Shown: positions 53,861-64,000 of the stretch, one piece after another
Layout: each line of letters starts with the position of its first letter
Position numbering within the stretch: the stretch's first letter is position 1
DNA from: Chitinivorax sp. B
GTDB lineage: Bacteria; Pseudomonadota; Gammaproteobacteria; Burkholderiales; SCOH01
Direction: 5' to 3'
Assembly (NCBI RefSeq): GCF_005503445.1
Contig: NZ_SCOH01000022.1
Coordinates: forward strand, 29,866-93,865
Length of the DNA stretch: 64,000 bases
Program-made: the position numbers and the translations under genes
The notes under the pieces: model-generated
Database searches by the model: none
Seen by the model: the letters and a program-made list of their open reading frames with translations, nothing else
Told to the model about the DNA's origin: nothing

Positions 53861-55693
53861 ATGGAATTGAAGTTGGATGCGCTGGAAACGTTTATTCGTG
53901 ATGCAGTGGCTCGAATTCTGCGGCAGCCCGAACCCCAAGCATTGATGGAATGGGTGGTATCGCAAGGGCAATCACAGCTGAATCAAATCTTCAATCGGGA
54001 AGGGGCTGAACCTATTGACCCGCGTTTGTGCATAGTGCTGGCACGGCAGATCTGGAATGCGACGCCGTTACCGGAACATGATTACCGCCCGAGTAAACTA
54101 ATCAAACCGGAACGAAATACAGTGTGTTTTTGCGGCTCAGGCAACAAATACAAACAATGCTGTGCATTGGTTGAAAGCCAGTTGCCTAAGCAACTGATCC
54201 CGGACCTGATGCCATATGTGTTGGAACAAGTGCCAAAAACACATCTTCAGAGATTACCGTTTGCCCGCATGGACTTGGAGGTGCTGGCTGGTGTGGCTGC
54301 GAAGTGGGCCGAAGTGGGTAATCACGGACGCGTACTCACCCTGTTGGAACCATTGTTTAAGCAGGAAGTACTGCTGGACGAGCGGGCCGAATGGGCATTT
54401 GAAGTACTGATGGATAGCTACCTGGTGCTGAACAAGCCCAAGAAGCGTACTCAGTTGCTAGTGCAAATGCAGAACAGTAGTAACAAATTTTTGCGGGCTG
54501 TGGCTTGGCAACGCCTTGCTACCATTCATGCCGACAATGGGGACCATGAGCAGGCCATGATGGCATTTGGCCAAGCCAAGCAATTGACACCAGATCACCC
54601 AGCCCTGGGGCCGTTGGAGGTGACATTGTGGCTGGCACAACGCAATCTGGAACGCGCAGTTGAACGGGCGACATTCTGGCGTAATCGCTATCGTAAGCTA
54701 GATATGCATCTCTACGAACAGCCTTTGGTATTCCTGGAGCAGGTGATCGCTGACCCACAAGCAGTACAGCAGGAAATGGGTATGCCCAGTGACGACGACA
54801 ACACCTGGCTCCAGCCACTGAGCGAATGGCTGGGGCAGCTGCCCCAGCCGACCATGCGCTATACGTTGAAAAGTTTGGCTGAAGGTGGAGTGATGTTGCA
54901 GCCTTCGATGGAAATGGCCCAACTGGAGGCTGACTGGGAGGCATTATTGTTGGACATCCAGGATAAGACCACTGATCAGGAACAGGCGCTGTGGGATGTC
55001 CTGGCGCAACGCAATCGTTGGCTGGCGTGGCTGCAGGTCAACCTCTCCGCGTTGGACAGCTTCGTTGTATTGGATCAGCTCTATTTCTTGGCAACGGTGT
55101 TGGATGAAGAAGGTGACGAATCAGCACAGGTAGTCATTGCACAGCTGATTCAGCGTATTGATGTACTGGCTTCAATCATGCTGGAACAGCTACACAGCAA
55201 GCAATGCAACCTGCCTTGGCAATCACTGCAAAATCGCCCATTGCTGCGCATGCTGGGGGTGTTGGCGTTATGGCATGCTGGTACACAGCAGATCGAGCGG
55301 CTGGAGCGGTTGGTATTTGAGCTGAATCCTACTGACGAACAAGTATTACGGTTGCATTTGAGCCATGCCTACCTATTGCAACAGCAGCCGGCGCAGGCGT
55401 TGTCTCTGGCCGAGCATTTTGCAGATGATGTGGCTGAAATGCGTTATAACCATGCACTGGCTTTGTATCAGCTTGATCGGCAGGTTGCCGCTGCTGCGCA
55501 ATTGGCCGTTGCGATACAACTTGGCCCTGATATTGCGGCCAATCTGGTACGAACTCAAGTAAGACGCCTGCCAATCGATTGTGCAACAGATAGTGCTGAA
55601 TATGATGCTTGGCAATACCGCGACCGTTATCTTGCAATGTGGAAAGTGAGTGGCGCTTTGTCCTGGTTGAAACAACGGGTAAAGGTTTCGTGA
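53861..55693 (+). CDS. SEC-C motif and TPR-like protein
   Basis: A 610-residue soluble protein. Its N-terminal part carries [13 protein letters not shown] (89-101), a SEC-C zinc motif like that at the SecA C-terminus. Helical TPR-like repeats follow ([89 protein letters not shown]). It may bind SecB or ribosomes, as SEC-C does elsewhere, but that is inference. ATG 53861 has AAGGAAG upstream; two upstream ATGs at 53807/53813 do not. Confidence 0.8.
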   Translation: MELKLDALETFIRDAVARILRQPEPQALMEWVVSQGQSQLNQIFNREGAEPIDPRLCIVLARQIWNATPLPEHDYRPSKLIKPERNTVCFCGSGNKYKQCCALVESQLPKQLIPDLMPYVLEQVPKTHLQRLPFARMDLEVLAGVAAKWAEVGNHGRVLTLLEPLFKQEVLLDERAEWAFEVLMDSYLVLNKPKKRTQLLVQMQNSSNKFLRAVAWQRLATIHADNGDHEQAMMAFGQAKQLTPDHPALGPLEVTLWLAQRNLERAVERATFWRNRYRKLDMHLYEQPLVFLEQVIADPQAVQQEMGMPSDDDNTWLQPLSEWLGQLPQPTMRYTLKSLAEGGVMLQPSMEMAQLEADWEALLLDIQDKTTDQEQALWDVLAQRNRWLAWLQVNLSALDSFVVLDQLYFLATVLDEEGDESAQVVIAQLIQRIDVLASIMLEQLHSKQCNLPWQSLQNRPLLRMLGVLALWHAGTQQIERLERLVFELNPTDEQVLRLHLSHAYLLQQQPAQALSLAEHFADDVAEMRYNHALALYQLDRQVAAAAQLAVAIQLGPDIAANLVRTQVRRLPIDCATDSAEYDAWQYRDRYLAMWKVSGALSWLKQRVKVS

Positions 55694-55971
55694 AGCCTGC
55701 AACGCAAATGGAAACGGTTTGCAGGCCTGGCTGTGGCGCTTGCTGTATCGCACCGTCTATTTCCAGTGTGATTCCTGGGATGTCTGGCGGAAAGCCGGCG
55801 GGGGCGCGCTGTGTGCAATTGACAGTGGATAATCGTTGCCAGCTGTTTGAAAGCCCGTGCCGACCAGCAGTATGTGGGGGATTAAAACCTTCACTGGAAA
55901 TGTGTGGAAATGATCGAGAACATGCGATGAGATGGTTGCTCAAGCTTGAGCAGGATACGACATCAACCTAA
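55690..55971 (+). CDS. YkgJ-family cysteine cluster protein
   Basis: A 93-residue protein with [38 protein letters not shown], then [25 protein letters not shown] (read in pieces). The CxxGCGACC and late Cys residues are the YkgJ/UPF0153 pattern, which binds zinc or iron. Start is GTG 55690 overlapping the previous stop (GTGA); ATG 55708 is an alternative. It ends the short operon that begins at 51990. Confidence 0.85.
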   Translation: MKPATQMETVCRPGCGACCIAPSISSVIPGMSGGKPAGARCVQLTVDNRCQLFESPCRPAVCGGLKPSLEMCGNDREHAMRWLLKLEQDTTST

Positions 55972-56069
55972 ACAGGATTGCCGTGTTTGGATGTTTCATG
56001 GGATAGGTGCCGGAAAACCCATGCAGGCTGGGGGAGTCTTATTTCGATCAGCCGCATGGGCACGACAAC

Positions 56070-56103
56070 AAAAAACGGGCCCGATGAGGTGCCCGTTTTT
56101 TTC
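56070..56103. terminator. Terminator between convergent genes
   Basis: AAAAAACGGGC (56070-56080) and GCCCGTTTTTT (56091-56101) with a 10-base loop, followed by T. It probably serves both directions. Confidence 0.88.
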
Positions 56104-56148
56104 TACCGGTTTGTGGGGTTAAACATGTTCAACCCGACTCAAGGCAGA

Positions 56149-56688
56149 TTACTGCGCGCGCTTGCGGCGAACGGCAAAGCCGATCACGCCCAGGCCAGCC
56201 AGCATCATCAGGTATTCGGAAGGTTCCGGTACCGGATTTGCATTCAGGCTGAGGCCATAACCGCCACCAAACAGGCCGCTGAGGATGCCGCTAACATTCA
56301 AACGGTATTGACCCGCTTCCAGAACGCCGGAAGAGAATGAACCGGACAGAACGCCGGAACCGGACAGGGAAGTGCCCAGGTTCATGGCGGTCCAGCTACC
56401 GTTAACCAGCTTGTACAGGTTGCCGCTCAGTGCATCCAGATTCAGGATGGTGGGCAGGCCAGCTGCACTGATTTCGGACAGCGTTGCGTTCAGTTTGAAC
56501 TTGTCGCCAACCGAAAACTTGAAGGTGTCGGCGAAAGTGTCATCACCACCGATACCAGGCTTGACAACTACATCGGTAAACTTGGTCAGCTCGCCTACGT
56601 TGTAGGTGGCCGCGCTAGCTACGCCAGATACGAGCACCAAGCTGGTAGCCAGGGCTGCACCGGTCAGGGTTTTTTTCAACAGTTGCAT
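56149..56688 (-). CDS. FxDxF PEP-CTERM surface protein
   Basis: A 179-residue exported protein. Signal peptide MQLLKKTLTGAALATSLVLVSGVASAA, FxDxF motif in TFADTFKFSVGDKFKLNATL, Gly/Ser-rich middle, and C-terminal sorting signal NPVPEPSEYLMMLAGLGVIGFAVRRKRAQ (PEP motif, helix, basic tail). Exosortase should remove the tail, and such proteins usually go with exopolysaccharide. No exosortase is in the window. AGGAG lies upstream of ATG 56688; 17 additional upstream codons are not needed. Confidence 0.93.
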   Translation of the reverse strand: MQLLKKTLTGAALATSLVLVSGVASAATYNVGELTKFTDVVVKPGIGGDDTFADTFKFSVGDKFKLNATLSEISAAGLPTILNLDALSGNLYKLVNGSWTAMNLGTSLSGSGVLSGSFSSGVLEAGQYRLNVSGILSGLFGGGYGLSLNANPVPEPSEYLMMLAGLGVIGFAVRRKRAQ

Positions 56689-56887
56689 TGGGAAACTCCT
56701 TTCTAATTGGGTATGACTCCCAATGCGAATTATGCACATGGATTTGTGCTTTGCGTCAATAACATGACATTGCGGTAATATTTAAAAATTTATTAAATTT
56801 TGAATTTCCTTAATGATATCGGGTAGATGTATCAATTAATACCATTCGTCATGCCGTTCGTCGGCTGTTTAAACAAATGGTCGCTTG

Positions 56888-58108
56888 CTAGGCTGACAGG
56901 AACCTGGACGGGTCTATCCCCCATTTGCCAGGGTTTTCATGACTAACGATTTTATCTGCCCCACCTTTACCCATTACCTTAGACAGATCAACCTCTTGAG
57001 GTGGGATATATGTATTCGACTTTGAGCTGAAAAACACTTTTACTTTGGGCGATACCAGATCGCCTTCATTTTGTTCGGTGACGACACCAAGACGACCGCT
57101 TGCCAGTAATACCAGTGTGCCGACCGGATAGATACCGACACATCGCATGAAGGCCTGTACTAACTGCGGTTCGAAATGATGTTTGCTCCATTCGTAAAGT
57201 TTGCGTAGCGCGTCGGTGGCTGTCATGCCTTTGTGATAACAACGGTCAGCAGTAATTGCGTCATAGACATCAACAATTGCCGCCATTTTAGCCAATGTAC
57301 TGATATTGTCCTTAGCCAGCTTGTCGGGATAACCACTCCCATCCACTCGTTCATGATGATGAAGCGTAATGTCGAGCGGAATGTTCCCCACGCCAGGTGT
57401 TTTGCTCAGGATGTCAAAACCATCTTTGGGATGGCGTTTGATGATCTCGAATTCCTGATCTGTAAGTCTGCCAGGTTTGTTCAGAACATGATCCGGGACC
57501 AGTGCCTTGCCAGTGTCATGTAGCAGGCCACCTAAACCTGCTTGGCGCGTCTGTTCGGCATCCATGCCTGTTGAGCGGCAAAAAGCCACCATCAGCGTGC
57601 AAACACTGACGGAATGCAAAAAGGTGTAATCGTCTTTGTTCTTGATATGCATCAGACCGATCAATGCCCCGGCATTACGCAGAATGGATTCGGTGATGTT
57701 GGTCACCATGGGCTCGACCTGTTCGAGCTGGATTGCTTTTCCAAGCCGAGCATCCTGCATTACGTTGCGTACCAGCGAGGTCGCCTGATCCTTGATTTGT
57801 TTGGCGCGCTTCAGTTCTTCATTGATACCAACCTTGATCACAACGGGTTCCGAGCGGGTGGCAATTTCTATCATTTCCTGTTGCAGGGTAGATTCGACCT
57901 CTTTCTGGGTTGGGGCATCGCTGACATCAAGGCCACGATCGGTGTCGATGTAAACATCGTGAATCCCGGCAGTAATGATCTTTTCAATCTCGTCATCTGT
58001 ACTGAGTTTGAAGCGGCTGCGTACAAACGGATGGGACATCCAGTCACAACTTAGATCGTGAATATACATGCCAACCTTGAGCTGACTGGCATCAATTTTC
58101 TTGATCAT
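56888..58108 (-). CDS. HD-GYP cyclic-di-GMP phosphodiesterase (DUF3391)
   Basis: A 406-residue cytoplasmic protein. Residues 1-130 are a DUF3391-type N-terminal domain (MIKKIDASQLKVGMYIHDLS). The HD-GYP domain spans about 150-340 with His165, HD at 197-198 (LLHDTGK), KRHPKDGF, HHHERVDGSGYP (HD-GYP loop, Gly259-Tyr260-Pro261), and VDVYDAITADRCYHKGM. It should degrade cyclic di-GMP to GMP. ATG 58108 follows GAGG. It is divergent from the chemotaxis operon. Confidence 0.93.
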   Translation of the reverse strand: MIKKIDASQLKVGMYIHDLSCDWMSHPFVRSRFKLSTDDEIEKIITAGIHDVYIDTDRGLDVSDAPTQKEVESTLQQEMIEIATRSEPVVIKVGINEELKRAKQIKDQATSLVRNVMQDARLGKAIQLEQVEPMVTNITESILRNAGALIGLMHIKNKDDYTFLHSVSVCTLMVAFCRSTGMDAEQTRQAGLGGLLHDTGKALVPDHVLNKPGRLTDQEFEIIKRHPKDGFDILSKTPGVGNIPLDITLHHHERVDGSGYPDKLAKDNISTLAKMAAIVDVYDAITADRCYHKGMTATDALRKLYEWSKHHFEPQLVQAFMRCVGIYPVGTLVLLASGRLGVVTEQNEGDLVSPKVKVFFSSKSNTYIPPQEVDLSKVMGKGGADKIVSHENPGKWGIDPSRFLSA

Positions 58109-58328
58109 GGGATACCTCATGCGGTTTGCTTTTGGGCTGCTTCCTGAATGTAACTATAAGTTAAGACTTGGGCCGCCTGCTGCAAGTCGAGCCTTGTATA
58201 CGTTCTGACGAACTTGTGCAGGTTTTCGCCGCCAACTAAAACGATAGGGTGTCGCACTGCAACAATCCGATTTGAATTTCACGTCCTGACTTCGCAGGTT
58301 CGTCAAGCTAATTGGCAAGGGAGGAGAT

Positions 58329-59537
58329 GTGGCTCTCAAGCACCGTTTTTGGCTGATTGCCGCTGTGTTTGCATCCTTGGCCGCTACATTGGGTGGATGG
58401 CTTGGGGGGTGGGGCATTCTGATGGCGGTTCCGTTGATAACGGCACTGGCCTATCTCTCCACCCGGTGGGTGGTGGCGGCCCCAATTGCCGCAGATGCCA
58501 TACAACGTGCGTCCTATACCTCTAGATCAACAGGTATGGATGAATTAGCCCAGAAGCTGGGCCTGTTAGGTCAGAACTGCGTACGCCAGGGGGAAATGGC
58601 AGAACAGCATCTGGAAAGGCTGGCATCCTTGATCAATGATGCAGGCAGTCAATTGATCGCGCTATTCAACCAGATGAACCTGGTATCAAATCAACAGCAG
58701 CAACTGACAACTGATCTGTTGGCTACGAATGATCGAACCAGAGTACTCAGGTCAAATTCGGAAGAAGGAGAGCCCATCAATTTCTCGGCATTTTTGACCG
58801 AAGTATCAGAGACCTTGCAGGCCTTTGTGAAACAGATCACCGAGACCGCCAAAATGGCCGTCAATCTGGTGGACCAGATGGATGATATCTGGCGAATGGT
58901 GGATCAAGTTGGCGGCATTCTTGGTGAAATCGAAGGGATTGCGAAGCAGACCAACTTTCTTGCTTTGAATGCAGCCATCGAGGCTGCCCGGGCTGGTGAA
59001 GCAGGGCGTGGTTTTGTGGTGGTGGCCGATGAGGTCCGGAACCTTTCGCTGCGCACTGCTGAATTCAGCCGACAGATTCGCGAACAAATGGACAATATGC
59101 ACGGTGCAGTCAGCAAAGCTCAAACCTCCATGACGACTATTGCATCCAGCGATATGACTGGGTCGTTACGTTCGCAGCAGCGCGTGGTTTACATGATGGA
59201 GGTTATCCGCAGCATCAATGAGCAAAATGATGTGATGGCACGTGAGCTGTCGGCGACGACAGCACAGTTTGACCAGTTGGTGGGCCGTGCAGTAACCAAT
59301 TTACAGTTCCAGGACCTGGCAGGCCAGTTGTTAGGCCATGTTCAGGTACATGTCGAGCACCTGATTGAGCCTGTTAGGCAACTGCAGTCCGTACCTGGCA
59401 TGTCAGCAGATGAGGCTATTACATGCGTAGAACAAGCAGCTCAGTTGGCAGCCGATAAACATGTTGAACTCAGTACCACAAAGAAATCGCCGGTAACCCA
59501 GTCCAGTATGGATACCGGCAGTGTGGAGTTGTTTTGA
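58329..59537 (+). CDS. Methyl-accepting chemotaxis protein (short N-terminus)
   Basis: A 402-residue receptor with two hydrophobic segments close to the N-terminus ([21 protein letters not shown] and [20 protein letters not shown]) and almost no periplasmic domain. The signalling hairpin tip is intact: [40 protein letters not shown] (read in pieces). The C-terminal [21 protein letters not shown] region resembles MCPs that act with CheA through a QDxxxQ motif. It starts at GTG after GGGAGGAG. It heads the chemotaxis operon. Confidence 0.88.
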   Translation: MALKHRFWLIAAVFASLAATLGGWLGGWGILMAVPLITALAYLSTRWVVAAPIAADAIQRASYTSRSTGMDELAQKLGLLGQNCVRQGEMAEQHLERLASLINDAGSQLIALFNQMNLVSNQQQQLTTDLLATNDRTRVLRSNSEEGEPINFSAFLTEVSETLQAFVKQITETAKMAVNLVDQMDDIWRMVDQVGGILGEIEGIAKQTNFLALNAAIEAARAGEAGRGFVVVADEVRNLSLRTAEFSRQIREQMDNMHGAVSKAQTSMTTIASSDMTGSLRSQQRVVYMMEVIRSINEQNDVMARELSATTAQFDQLVGRAVTNLQFQDLAGQLLGHVQVHVEHLIEPVRQLQSVPGMSADEAITCVEQAAQLAADKHVELSTTKKSPVTQSSMDTGSVELF

Positions 59538-59568
59538 ACCCCGTTGATTGACGAGATACAGCCTGATC

Positions 59569-59934
59569 ATGAACAAACGCATACTGACCGTTGATGATTC
59601 TGCCTCGATCCGACAAATGGTGATCTTTTCACTGAAATCGGTAGGTTATGACGTGGTGGATGCCGTAGATGGAACCGATGGGTTGAGCAAGGCGAAAGGT
59701 AGCCATTTCGATCTGGTATTGACCGATCAGAATATGCCGAAAATGGATGGTTTGACGTTGATTAAAACCCTACGCGGCTTGCCAGAGTATCGGACCACAC
59801 CGATTTTGATGCTGACGACGGAATCCAGTGATCACATCAAAGCGCAAGGCCGTGCTGCGGGTGCAACCGGTTGGATAGTCAAACCATTCGACCCGCAGAA
59901 GTTGATTGATATTGTCAAACGTGTGATTGGTTAG
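59569..59934 (+). CDS. cheY: CheY response regulator
   Basis: A 121-residue single receiver domain: ILTVDDSASIRQMV (acidic pair Asp9/Asp10), phosphorylation site Asp53 in LVLTDQNMPKMDG, Thr in MLTTES, and Lys in WIVKPFDP. CheA phosphorylates it and it would bind the flagellar switch. ATG 59569 fits the family; an upstream TTG adds 7 residues. Confidence 0.95.
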   Translation: MNKRILTVDDSASIRQMVIFSLKSVGYDVVDAVDGTDGLSKAKGSHFDLVLTDQNMPKMDGLTLIKTLRGLPEYRTTPILMLTTESSDHIKAQGRAAGATGWIVKPFDPQKLIDIVKRVIG

Positions 59935-59948
59935 CCGTTGGTCGAATC

Positions 59949-62156
59949 ATGAGCATCGATCTCAGCCAGTTTCATCAGGTTTTTTTCGAGGAATCGGCAG
60001 AACATCTGGACACGATGGAACAGTTACTGGTGGCCATCAATCCGATGGAACCGATACCTGATGACTTGCACTCCATTTTTCGAGCGGCACACTCTATCAA
60101 AGGGGGAAGCGGTACCTTTGGTTTTACCGATTTGGCGGATGTAACCCATATTCTGGAAAATCAGCTGGATCGTCTTCGCCATGGCAAGGCCAAGTTGTCT
60201 GCTCATTTGGTGGATGTGTTCCTGCGTGCAGTGGATGTATTGCGACAAATGCTGGATTGTCATAAAGCCGGTGATGAGCCTGATGTAACTCAGCAGCAGG
60301 CCATTTGTGGCGAATTGCATGCACTGGACGTGGGAGCGCAGGATGTGCGGGCGACGTCGTCACCAACTGAACCGCTCTTACAGGACGATGCGCTTTCTGC
60401 GCATACCTACCGGATCACGCTGCAGAATCTCCCTGAAGCGGGCTTTGTTCTGTTGGCCAAACAATGGCCTGAACATGGCACTTTGGTGACATCCGGATTT
60501 TCATTGGAAGCATCCCAATTTGAATTGACCAGTCATCTGTCGCGTGACGAGTTGTATGACTTGCTGGAATTTCTGAGCGATCCCAGTCAGATCAGCGTTG
60601 AAGATATCACCGACGACATCGACGGCAAGCCTGGTACGTTGGATGCGGATGGCTTCGGCCTGTTTCTGAATAGCCCGGGTATGTTGCAGCCCAACGAACC
60701 TGAGCCAGGCATGGTGGAGGAGGGCGATGGTTTTGGCTTGTTCGTGGATGTAAGTGAAAAACCTGCCTCAGACCTTGCTGGTGTAGTGGCGCATGAGGAG
60801 GACGGTTTTGGCTTGTTCGTACCACAATTGAACCCAGCTCCCGCGGCTGTTAGCTCGGTGGTACACGAGGAGAATGGTTTTGGCCTATTTGCGCCGCTTG
60901 AGACCGCTGTCGCTGTCACGGCAGTTGGTACCACATCGGTGACAGGCAAGCCCAGAACGGCTGCTCCGGCAGCAAAAAGCGCAAGCGGTGGTGGCGATGC
61001 ATCAATCCGTGTCAGTGTGGAGAAAGTCGACCAATTGATCGATTTGACGGGGGAGCTGGTGATTACACAAGCCATGCTGGCTCAGACTGCCAATACCTGT
61101 GGCCTGACTATGTCGGAGACGATGCAGGAAGCACTGGTCTTGTTGGAACGCAATCTGCGTGATCTACAAGAAGCGGTGATGTCCATCCGTATGCTACCAA
61201 TGAGTTTCGTATTCAGCCGCTTTCCGCGCATGGTTCGGGACGTGGCTTCCAAGTTGGGTAAACAGGTTGAATTGAAACTGGTTGGAGAAAGCACGGAGCT
61301 TGACAAAGGATTGATTGAGCGTGTTGCCGATCCCTTGACGCACTTGGTGCGTAACAGCGTAGACCATGGCATTGAAACGCCACAGGTTCGCAGCGCGCAG
61401 GGCAAACCTGAAAAAGGCGTGATTACATTATCCGCCGCCCATCAAGGCGGCAATGTGGTGATTTCCGTGGCGGACGATGGCCAGGGATTACGTCGTGACA
61501 AGATTCTGGCCAAGGCCAAGGAAAAGAATCTAGCCGTACACGATGGCATGAGTGATACCGACGTATGGCAACTGATTTTTGCGCCGGGTTTTTCGACAGC
61601 TGACCAAGTGACTGATATTTCCGGCCGTGGCGTGGGCATGGACGTGGTCAAGCGCAATGTGGAGGGAATGGGGGGGCGAATCGACATTGTATCCACGGCC
61701 GGCAAAGGGTCTGTCATTACCATCCGTCTACCGTTGACGTTGGCCATCCTGGATGGAATGTCGGTCGCAGTAGGCGACGAGGTGTATATCTTGCCGATTG
61801 GCTTCATTATCGAATCACTACAACCGAAAGCAGACGACGTTCGTACCATGGTAGGCAAAGGGCGGGTACTGAATGTGCGGAATGAATATCTGCCGCTGGT
61901 ATGCTTGCATGAAGTGTTTCACGTGGAACCAAAGTTCCCTGAACCGCAAGATGCTCTGTTGATCGTGGTGGAAGCTGATGGCGTCAAGATCACCTTACAG
62001 GTGGATGCATTGCTGGGTCAGCACCAAGTAGTCATTAAGAGTCTGGAAACCAACTATCGTCGGGTGCCTGGGGTGTCGGGTGCCACCATTATGGGAGATG
62101 GTCGTGTTGCGTTGATCCTTGATGTGGCTGCAATCGTGCGCTTGTCCCAAAGCTGA
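59949..62156 (+). CDS. cheA: CheA chemotaxis histidine kinase with GFGLF repeats
   Basis: A 735-residue kinase. P1/Hpt at 1-110 with phosphorylatable His48 in AAHSIKGGSGTFG; a P2-like region at about 145-220; a linker with four copies of (D/N)GFGLF at residues 234, 260, 285 and 309, spaced 26, 25 and 24 residues; then dimerisation, the ATP-binding domain (HLVRNSVDHGIETP, VSVADDGQGL, DISGRGVGMDVVK) and a CheW-like domain at the C-terminus. The repeat linker is unusual. It also contains a weak parS-like site at 61915-61930. Confidence 0.95.
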   Translation: MSIDLSQFHQVFFEESAEHLDTMEQLLVAINPMEPIPDDLHSIFRAAHSIKGGSGTFGFTDLADVTHILENQLDRLRHGKAKLSAHLVDVFLRAVDVLRQMLDCHKAGDEPDVTQQQAICGELHALDVGAQDVRATSSPTEPLLQDDALSAHTYRITLQNLPEAGFVLLAKQWPEHGTLVTSGFSLEASQFELTSHLSRDELYDLLEFLSDPSQISVEDITDDIDGKPGTLDADGFGLFLNSPGMLQPNEPEPGMVEEGDGFGLFVDVSEKPASDLAGVVAHEEDGFGLFVPQLNPAPAAVSSVVHEENGFGLFAPLETAVAVTAVGTTSVTGKPRTAAPAAKSASGGGDASIRVSVEKVDQLIDLTGELVITQAMLAQTANTCGLTMSETMQEALVLLERNLRDLQEAVMSIRMLPMSFVFSRFPRMVRDVASKLGKQVELKLVGESTELDKGLIERVADPLTHLVRNSVDHGIETPQVRSAQGKPEKGVITLSAAHQGGNVVISVADDGQGLRRDKILAKAKEKNLAVHDGMSDTDVWQLIFAPGFSTADQVTDISGRGVGMDVVKRNVEGMGGRIDIVSTAGKGSVITIRLPLTLAILDGMSVAVGDEVYILPIGFIIESLQPKADDVRTMVGKGRVLNVRNEYLPLVCLHEVFHVEPKFPEPQDALLIVVEADGVKITLQVDALLGQHQVVIKSLETNYRRVPGVSGATIMGDGRVALILDVAAIVRLSQS
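61915..61930. other. Weak parS-like site inside cheA
   Basis: TGTTTCACGTGGAACC has two differences from the parS consensus. The G at position 12 is allowed in the Bacillus form read on the other strand. Function is doubtful. Confidence 0.35.
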
Positions 62157-62177
62157 CGAACCAAATGGAGGACTGCT

Positions 62178-62657
62178 GTGGACGATGATTTGCGAGCAAC
62201 CAGTACCGCCAACGAATTCCTGACTTTCAGTCTGGGCAACGAAGAATATGCTGTCGATATTCTTAAGGTTCAGGAAATTCGTGGCTATGACAAAGTCACT
62301 CAAATTGCCAACAGCCCAGCGTTCATCAAAGGGGTCATCAACCTGCGTGGTTCCATCGTCCCTATTGTGGATCTGCGAATCAAATTTGGCATCAGCGAGC
62401 CCATCTACGACCAGTTCACGGTCGTCATCATCTTGAATATTGCCCAGCGAGTTGTGGGCGTGGTGGTGGATTCCGTATCGGATGTGGTGTCACTGCAAAA
62501 TGACCAGATACGTTCCGCACCAGACTTTGGGGCAGTGCTGGATACGCGTTATATCGTTGGTCTGTGCACAATTGAAGATCGCATGATCATCGTGACGGAT
62601 ATTGAACAATTGATGTCCAGCGAAGACATGGGGCTAATCGAGTCGGTAGCGGTCTGA
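62178..62657 (+). CDS. cheW: CheW coupling protein
   Basis: A 159-residue CheW domain: [56 protein letters not shown] (read in pieces), then [12 protein letters not shown] and [21 protein letters not shown]. It links receptors to CheA. The start is GTG after GGAGGA. Confidence 0.96.
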   Translation: MDDDLRATSTANEFLTFSLGNEEYAVDILKVQEIRGYDKVTQIANSPAFIKGVINLRGSIVPIVDLRIKFGISEPIYDQFTVVIILNIAQRVVGVVVDSVSDVVSLQNDQIRSAPDFGAVLDTRYIVGLCTIEDRMIIVTDIEQLMSSEDMGLIESVAV

Positions 62658-62756
62658 GACACCTTCTGAATTCAACCCCATTCACGACAACCCGTAGTTC
62701 AACCTGACCAACGTTGCAGTCTGACCAAATGATGTCCCCTTGGGAAGGTGGTAGAC

Positions 62757-64000
62757 ATGTCATTCCTCCGCAGATTTTTTGCAGGTGAACCGCAGCAAGT
62801 AAGACCGGATGATGAAGATTTTGTCCTGGAGTTGAAGGGGCAAATCGCTGCCATCAACAAGTCGCAAGCGGTCATCGAATACTCGCTTGATGGTCACATT
62901 CTGACTGCCAATGATAACTTTTTGCGATTGATGGGATATAGCCTGGATGAGATCCGCGGACAGCATCACAGTATCTTTGTCGATCCAGCCTATCGCAATA
63001 GCCCAGAGTACCGTTCCCTTTGGGATAAACTGGGTCATGGAAATGTCGATTCTGGACAGTACAAGCGCGTAGCCAAGGGGGGACGAGAGATCTGGATTCA
63101 GGCTTCCTACAACCCGATTTTCGATGCTCACGGCCGTCCCAGCAAAGTGGTGAAGTTTGCAACGGATATCACCAAAGAGAAAATGCAAGCGGCTGATTTT
63201 GCGGGCCAATTGTCAGCTATCAGTAAATCACAGGCGATTGTCGAATTCACACTCGATGGTCGCATCCTGCATGCCAACGATAACTTCCTGAACGTACTTG
63301 GCTATACGTTGAATGAAGTAAAAGGACAGCATCACAGTATTTTTGTCGACTCAGGTTATCGCAACAGCAAGGAATATCGAGCGTTTTGGGAAAAGCTGGG
63401 GCGCGGCGAATATGATGCCGGCCAATATAGGCGCCTTGCCAAAGGTGGTCGAGAGATCTGGATCCAAGCTTCTTACAACCCTATTTTTGATGTAGGTGGT
63501 AAGCCGTTCAAGGTAGTCAAATATGCAACGGATGTTACCGCTCAGGTACAGGCCAGCAAGAAATTGCAGGAAGCGGTCGACGAAACCCTGGAAGTTGTTT
63601 CAATGGTGGCGGCAGGGGATCTTACCCAGCATATTTCACCGACAGGTAAGGACGGTGCTATTGCAAAGCTTTGCGAGGGAATTAACAGCTTGGTTGACCA
63701 GCTTCGCGAGACAGTTTCACGTATCAAGCAAACGGTAGACGCCATCAATGTGGCATCCGGTGAGATTGCATCCGGTAACACCGACCTGTCCCAACGCACG
63801 GAAGAACAAGCGGCCAGCCTGGAAGAAACCGCGGCCAGCATGGAGCAATTGACCGGGACCGTGAAACAGAACGCAGAAAATGCCCGTCAGGCCAGTCAAC
63901 TGGCCAAGGGAGCAGCAGAGATTGCAGAAAAAGGCGGTCGAGTAGTGGCAGGGGTTGTCACGACCATGGGCAACATCGCGGACAGCTCGAAAAAGATAGC
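62757..64000 (+). CDS. Soluble PAS-PAS methyl-accepting chemotaxis protein (5' part)
   Basis: The gene runs off the window end, leaving 414 codons. No membrane helix is seen. Two adjacent, closely similar PAS domains (about residues 25-145 and 146-265) share AxDNFL, GYxLx[14 protein letters not shown] and [21 protein letters not shown]-like segment ([16 protein letters not shown]) and the start of the signalling domain ([38 protein letters not shown], read in pieces) follow. An Aer-like cytoplasmic sensor of redox or another small molecule is inferred. GGAAGG precedes ATG 62757. Confidence 0.9.
   Translation, partial: MSFLRRFFAGEPQQVRPDDEDFVLELKGQIAAINKSQAVIEYSLDGHILTANDNFLRLMGYSLDEIRGQHHSIFVDPAYRNSPEYRSLWDKLGHGNVDSGQYKRVAKGGREIWIQASYNPIFDAHGRPSKVVKFATDITKEKMQAADFAGQLSAISKSQAIVEFTLDGRILHANDNFLNVLGYTLNEVKGQHHSIFVDSGYRNSKEYRAFWEKLGRGEYDAGQYRRLAKGGREIWIQASYNPIFDVGGKPFKVVKYATDVTAQVQASKKLQEAVDETLEVVSMVAAGDLTQHISPTGKDGAIAKLCEGINSLVDQLRETVSRIKQTVDAINVASGEIASGNTDLSQRTEEQAASLEETAASMEQLTGTVKQNAENARQASQLAKGAAEIAEKGGRVVAGVVTTMGNIADSSKKI

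Overview
The window looks like a stretch of a betaproteobacterial chromosome. The evidence is a fused HemD/HemX protein followed by HemY, a STAS-domain gene upstream of hslVU, a SpecificRecomb-family membrane protein, an FxDxF PEP-CTERM protein, HemJ next to HemL, and LPS core genes waaC-waaA. A position near Neisseriales or Chromobacterium-like lineages is an inference from gene content only. No insertion sequence, prophage, CRISPR array or rRNA was seen. The only RNA gene found is an initiator tRNA-Met.

Layout, left to right. 0-1.3 kb: the 3' end of recD and a fructosamine kinase gene broken by a one-base slip in a G run; a parS-like site lies inside it. 1.6-7.1 kb: a membrane protein, a periplasmic binding protein and a tandem pair of paralogous lipoproteins. 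7.1-15 kb: an AT-rich regulatory stretch with a ModE-like operator, the molybdate operon modA-mop-modB-modC, then hemC, hemDX and hemY. 15.7-20 kb: a probable zinc-responsive cluster (COG0523 GTPase, MacB/LolCD-like ABC pair, PepSY and DUF3299 proteins) behind two copies of a TGCAAC-N3-GTTGCA operator. 20.3-28.2 kb: STAS protein, hslV, hslU, Mpo1-like protein, lipoprotein and ppc. 28.3-32.4 kb: a PAS/GGDEF diguanylate cyclase, small unknown genes and tRNA-fMet. 32.4-39.4 kb: mostly minus strand, with thioesterase, hemL, hemJ, an M48 protease, an unlisted 54-residue rubredoxin gene, thiD-thiE on plus, a sugar epimerase and a glycosyltransferase. 39.4-40 kb: a gene-free AT-rich region. 40-56 kb: waaC-waaA, a 7TM diguanylate cyclase, rhodanese and Pcm, a TPP-riboswitch-controlled thiC, an SNF2 helicase, an RlhA-type U32 protein and an operon of poorly known genes. 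56-64 kb: PEP-CTERM protein, HD-GYP phosphodiesterase, and a chemotaxis operon (MCP, cheY, cheA, cheW, PAS-MCP) running off the end.

The most interesting signal is not a gene. The 551-base region at 39418-39968 holds three matches to the DnaA box TTATNCACA, a very AT-rich block and a head-to-tail pair of an 11-mer (TGTGTGACGAA) with a third partial copy. The plus strand appears C-rich to its left and G-rich to its right, whatever the gene direction. Two near-perfect parS sites (508-523, 51933-51948) and a weaker one (61915-61930) lie on both sides. Together this suggests a chromosomal replication origin with no dnaA gene beside it. The component observations are read from sequence; the origin call is inference.

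Functional themes: two heme-synthesis clusters (hemC-hemDX-hemY and hemL-hemJ), two thiamine loci (thiDE and thiC), three cyclic-di-GMP enzymes, and metal homeostasis (molybdate uptake, zinc-type cluster).
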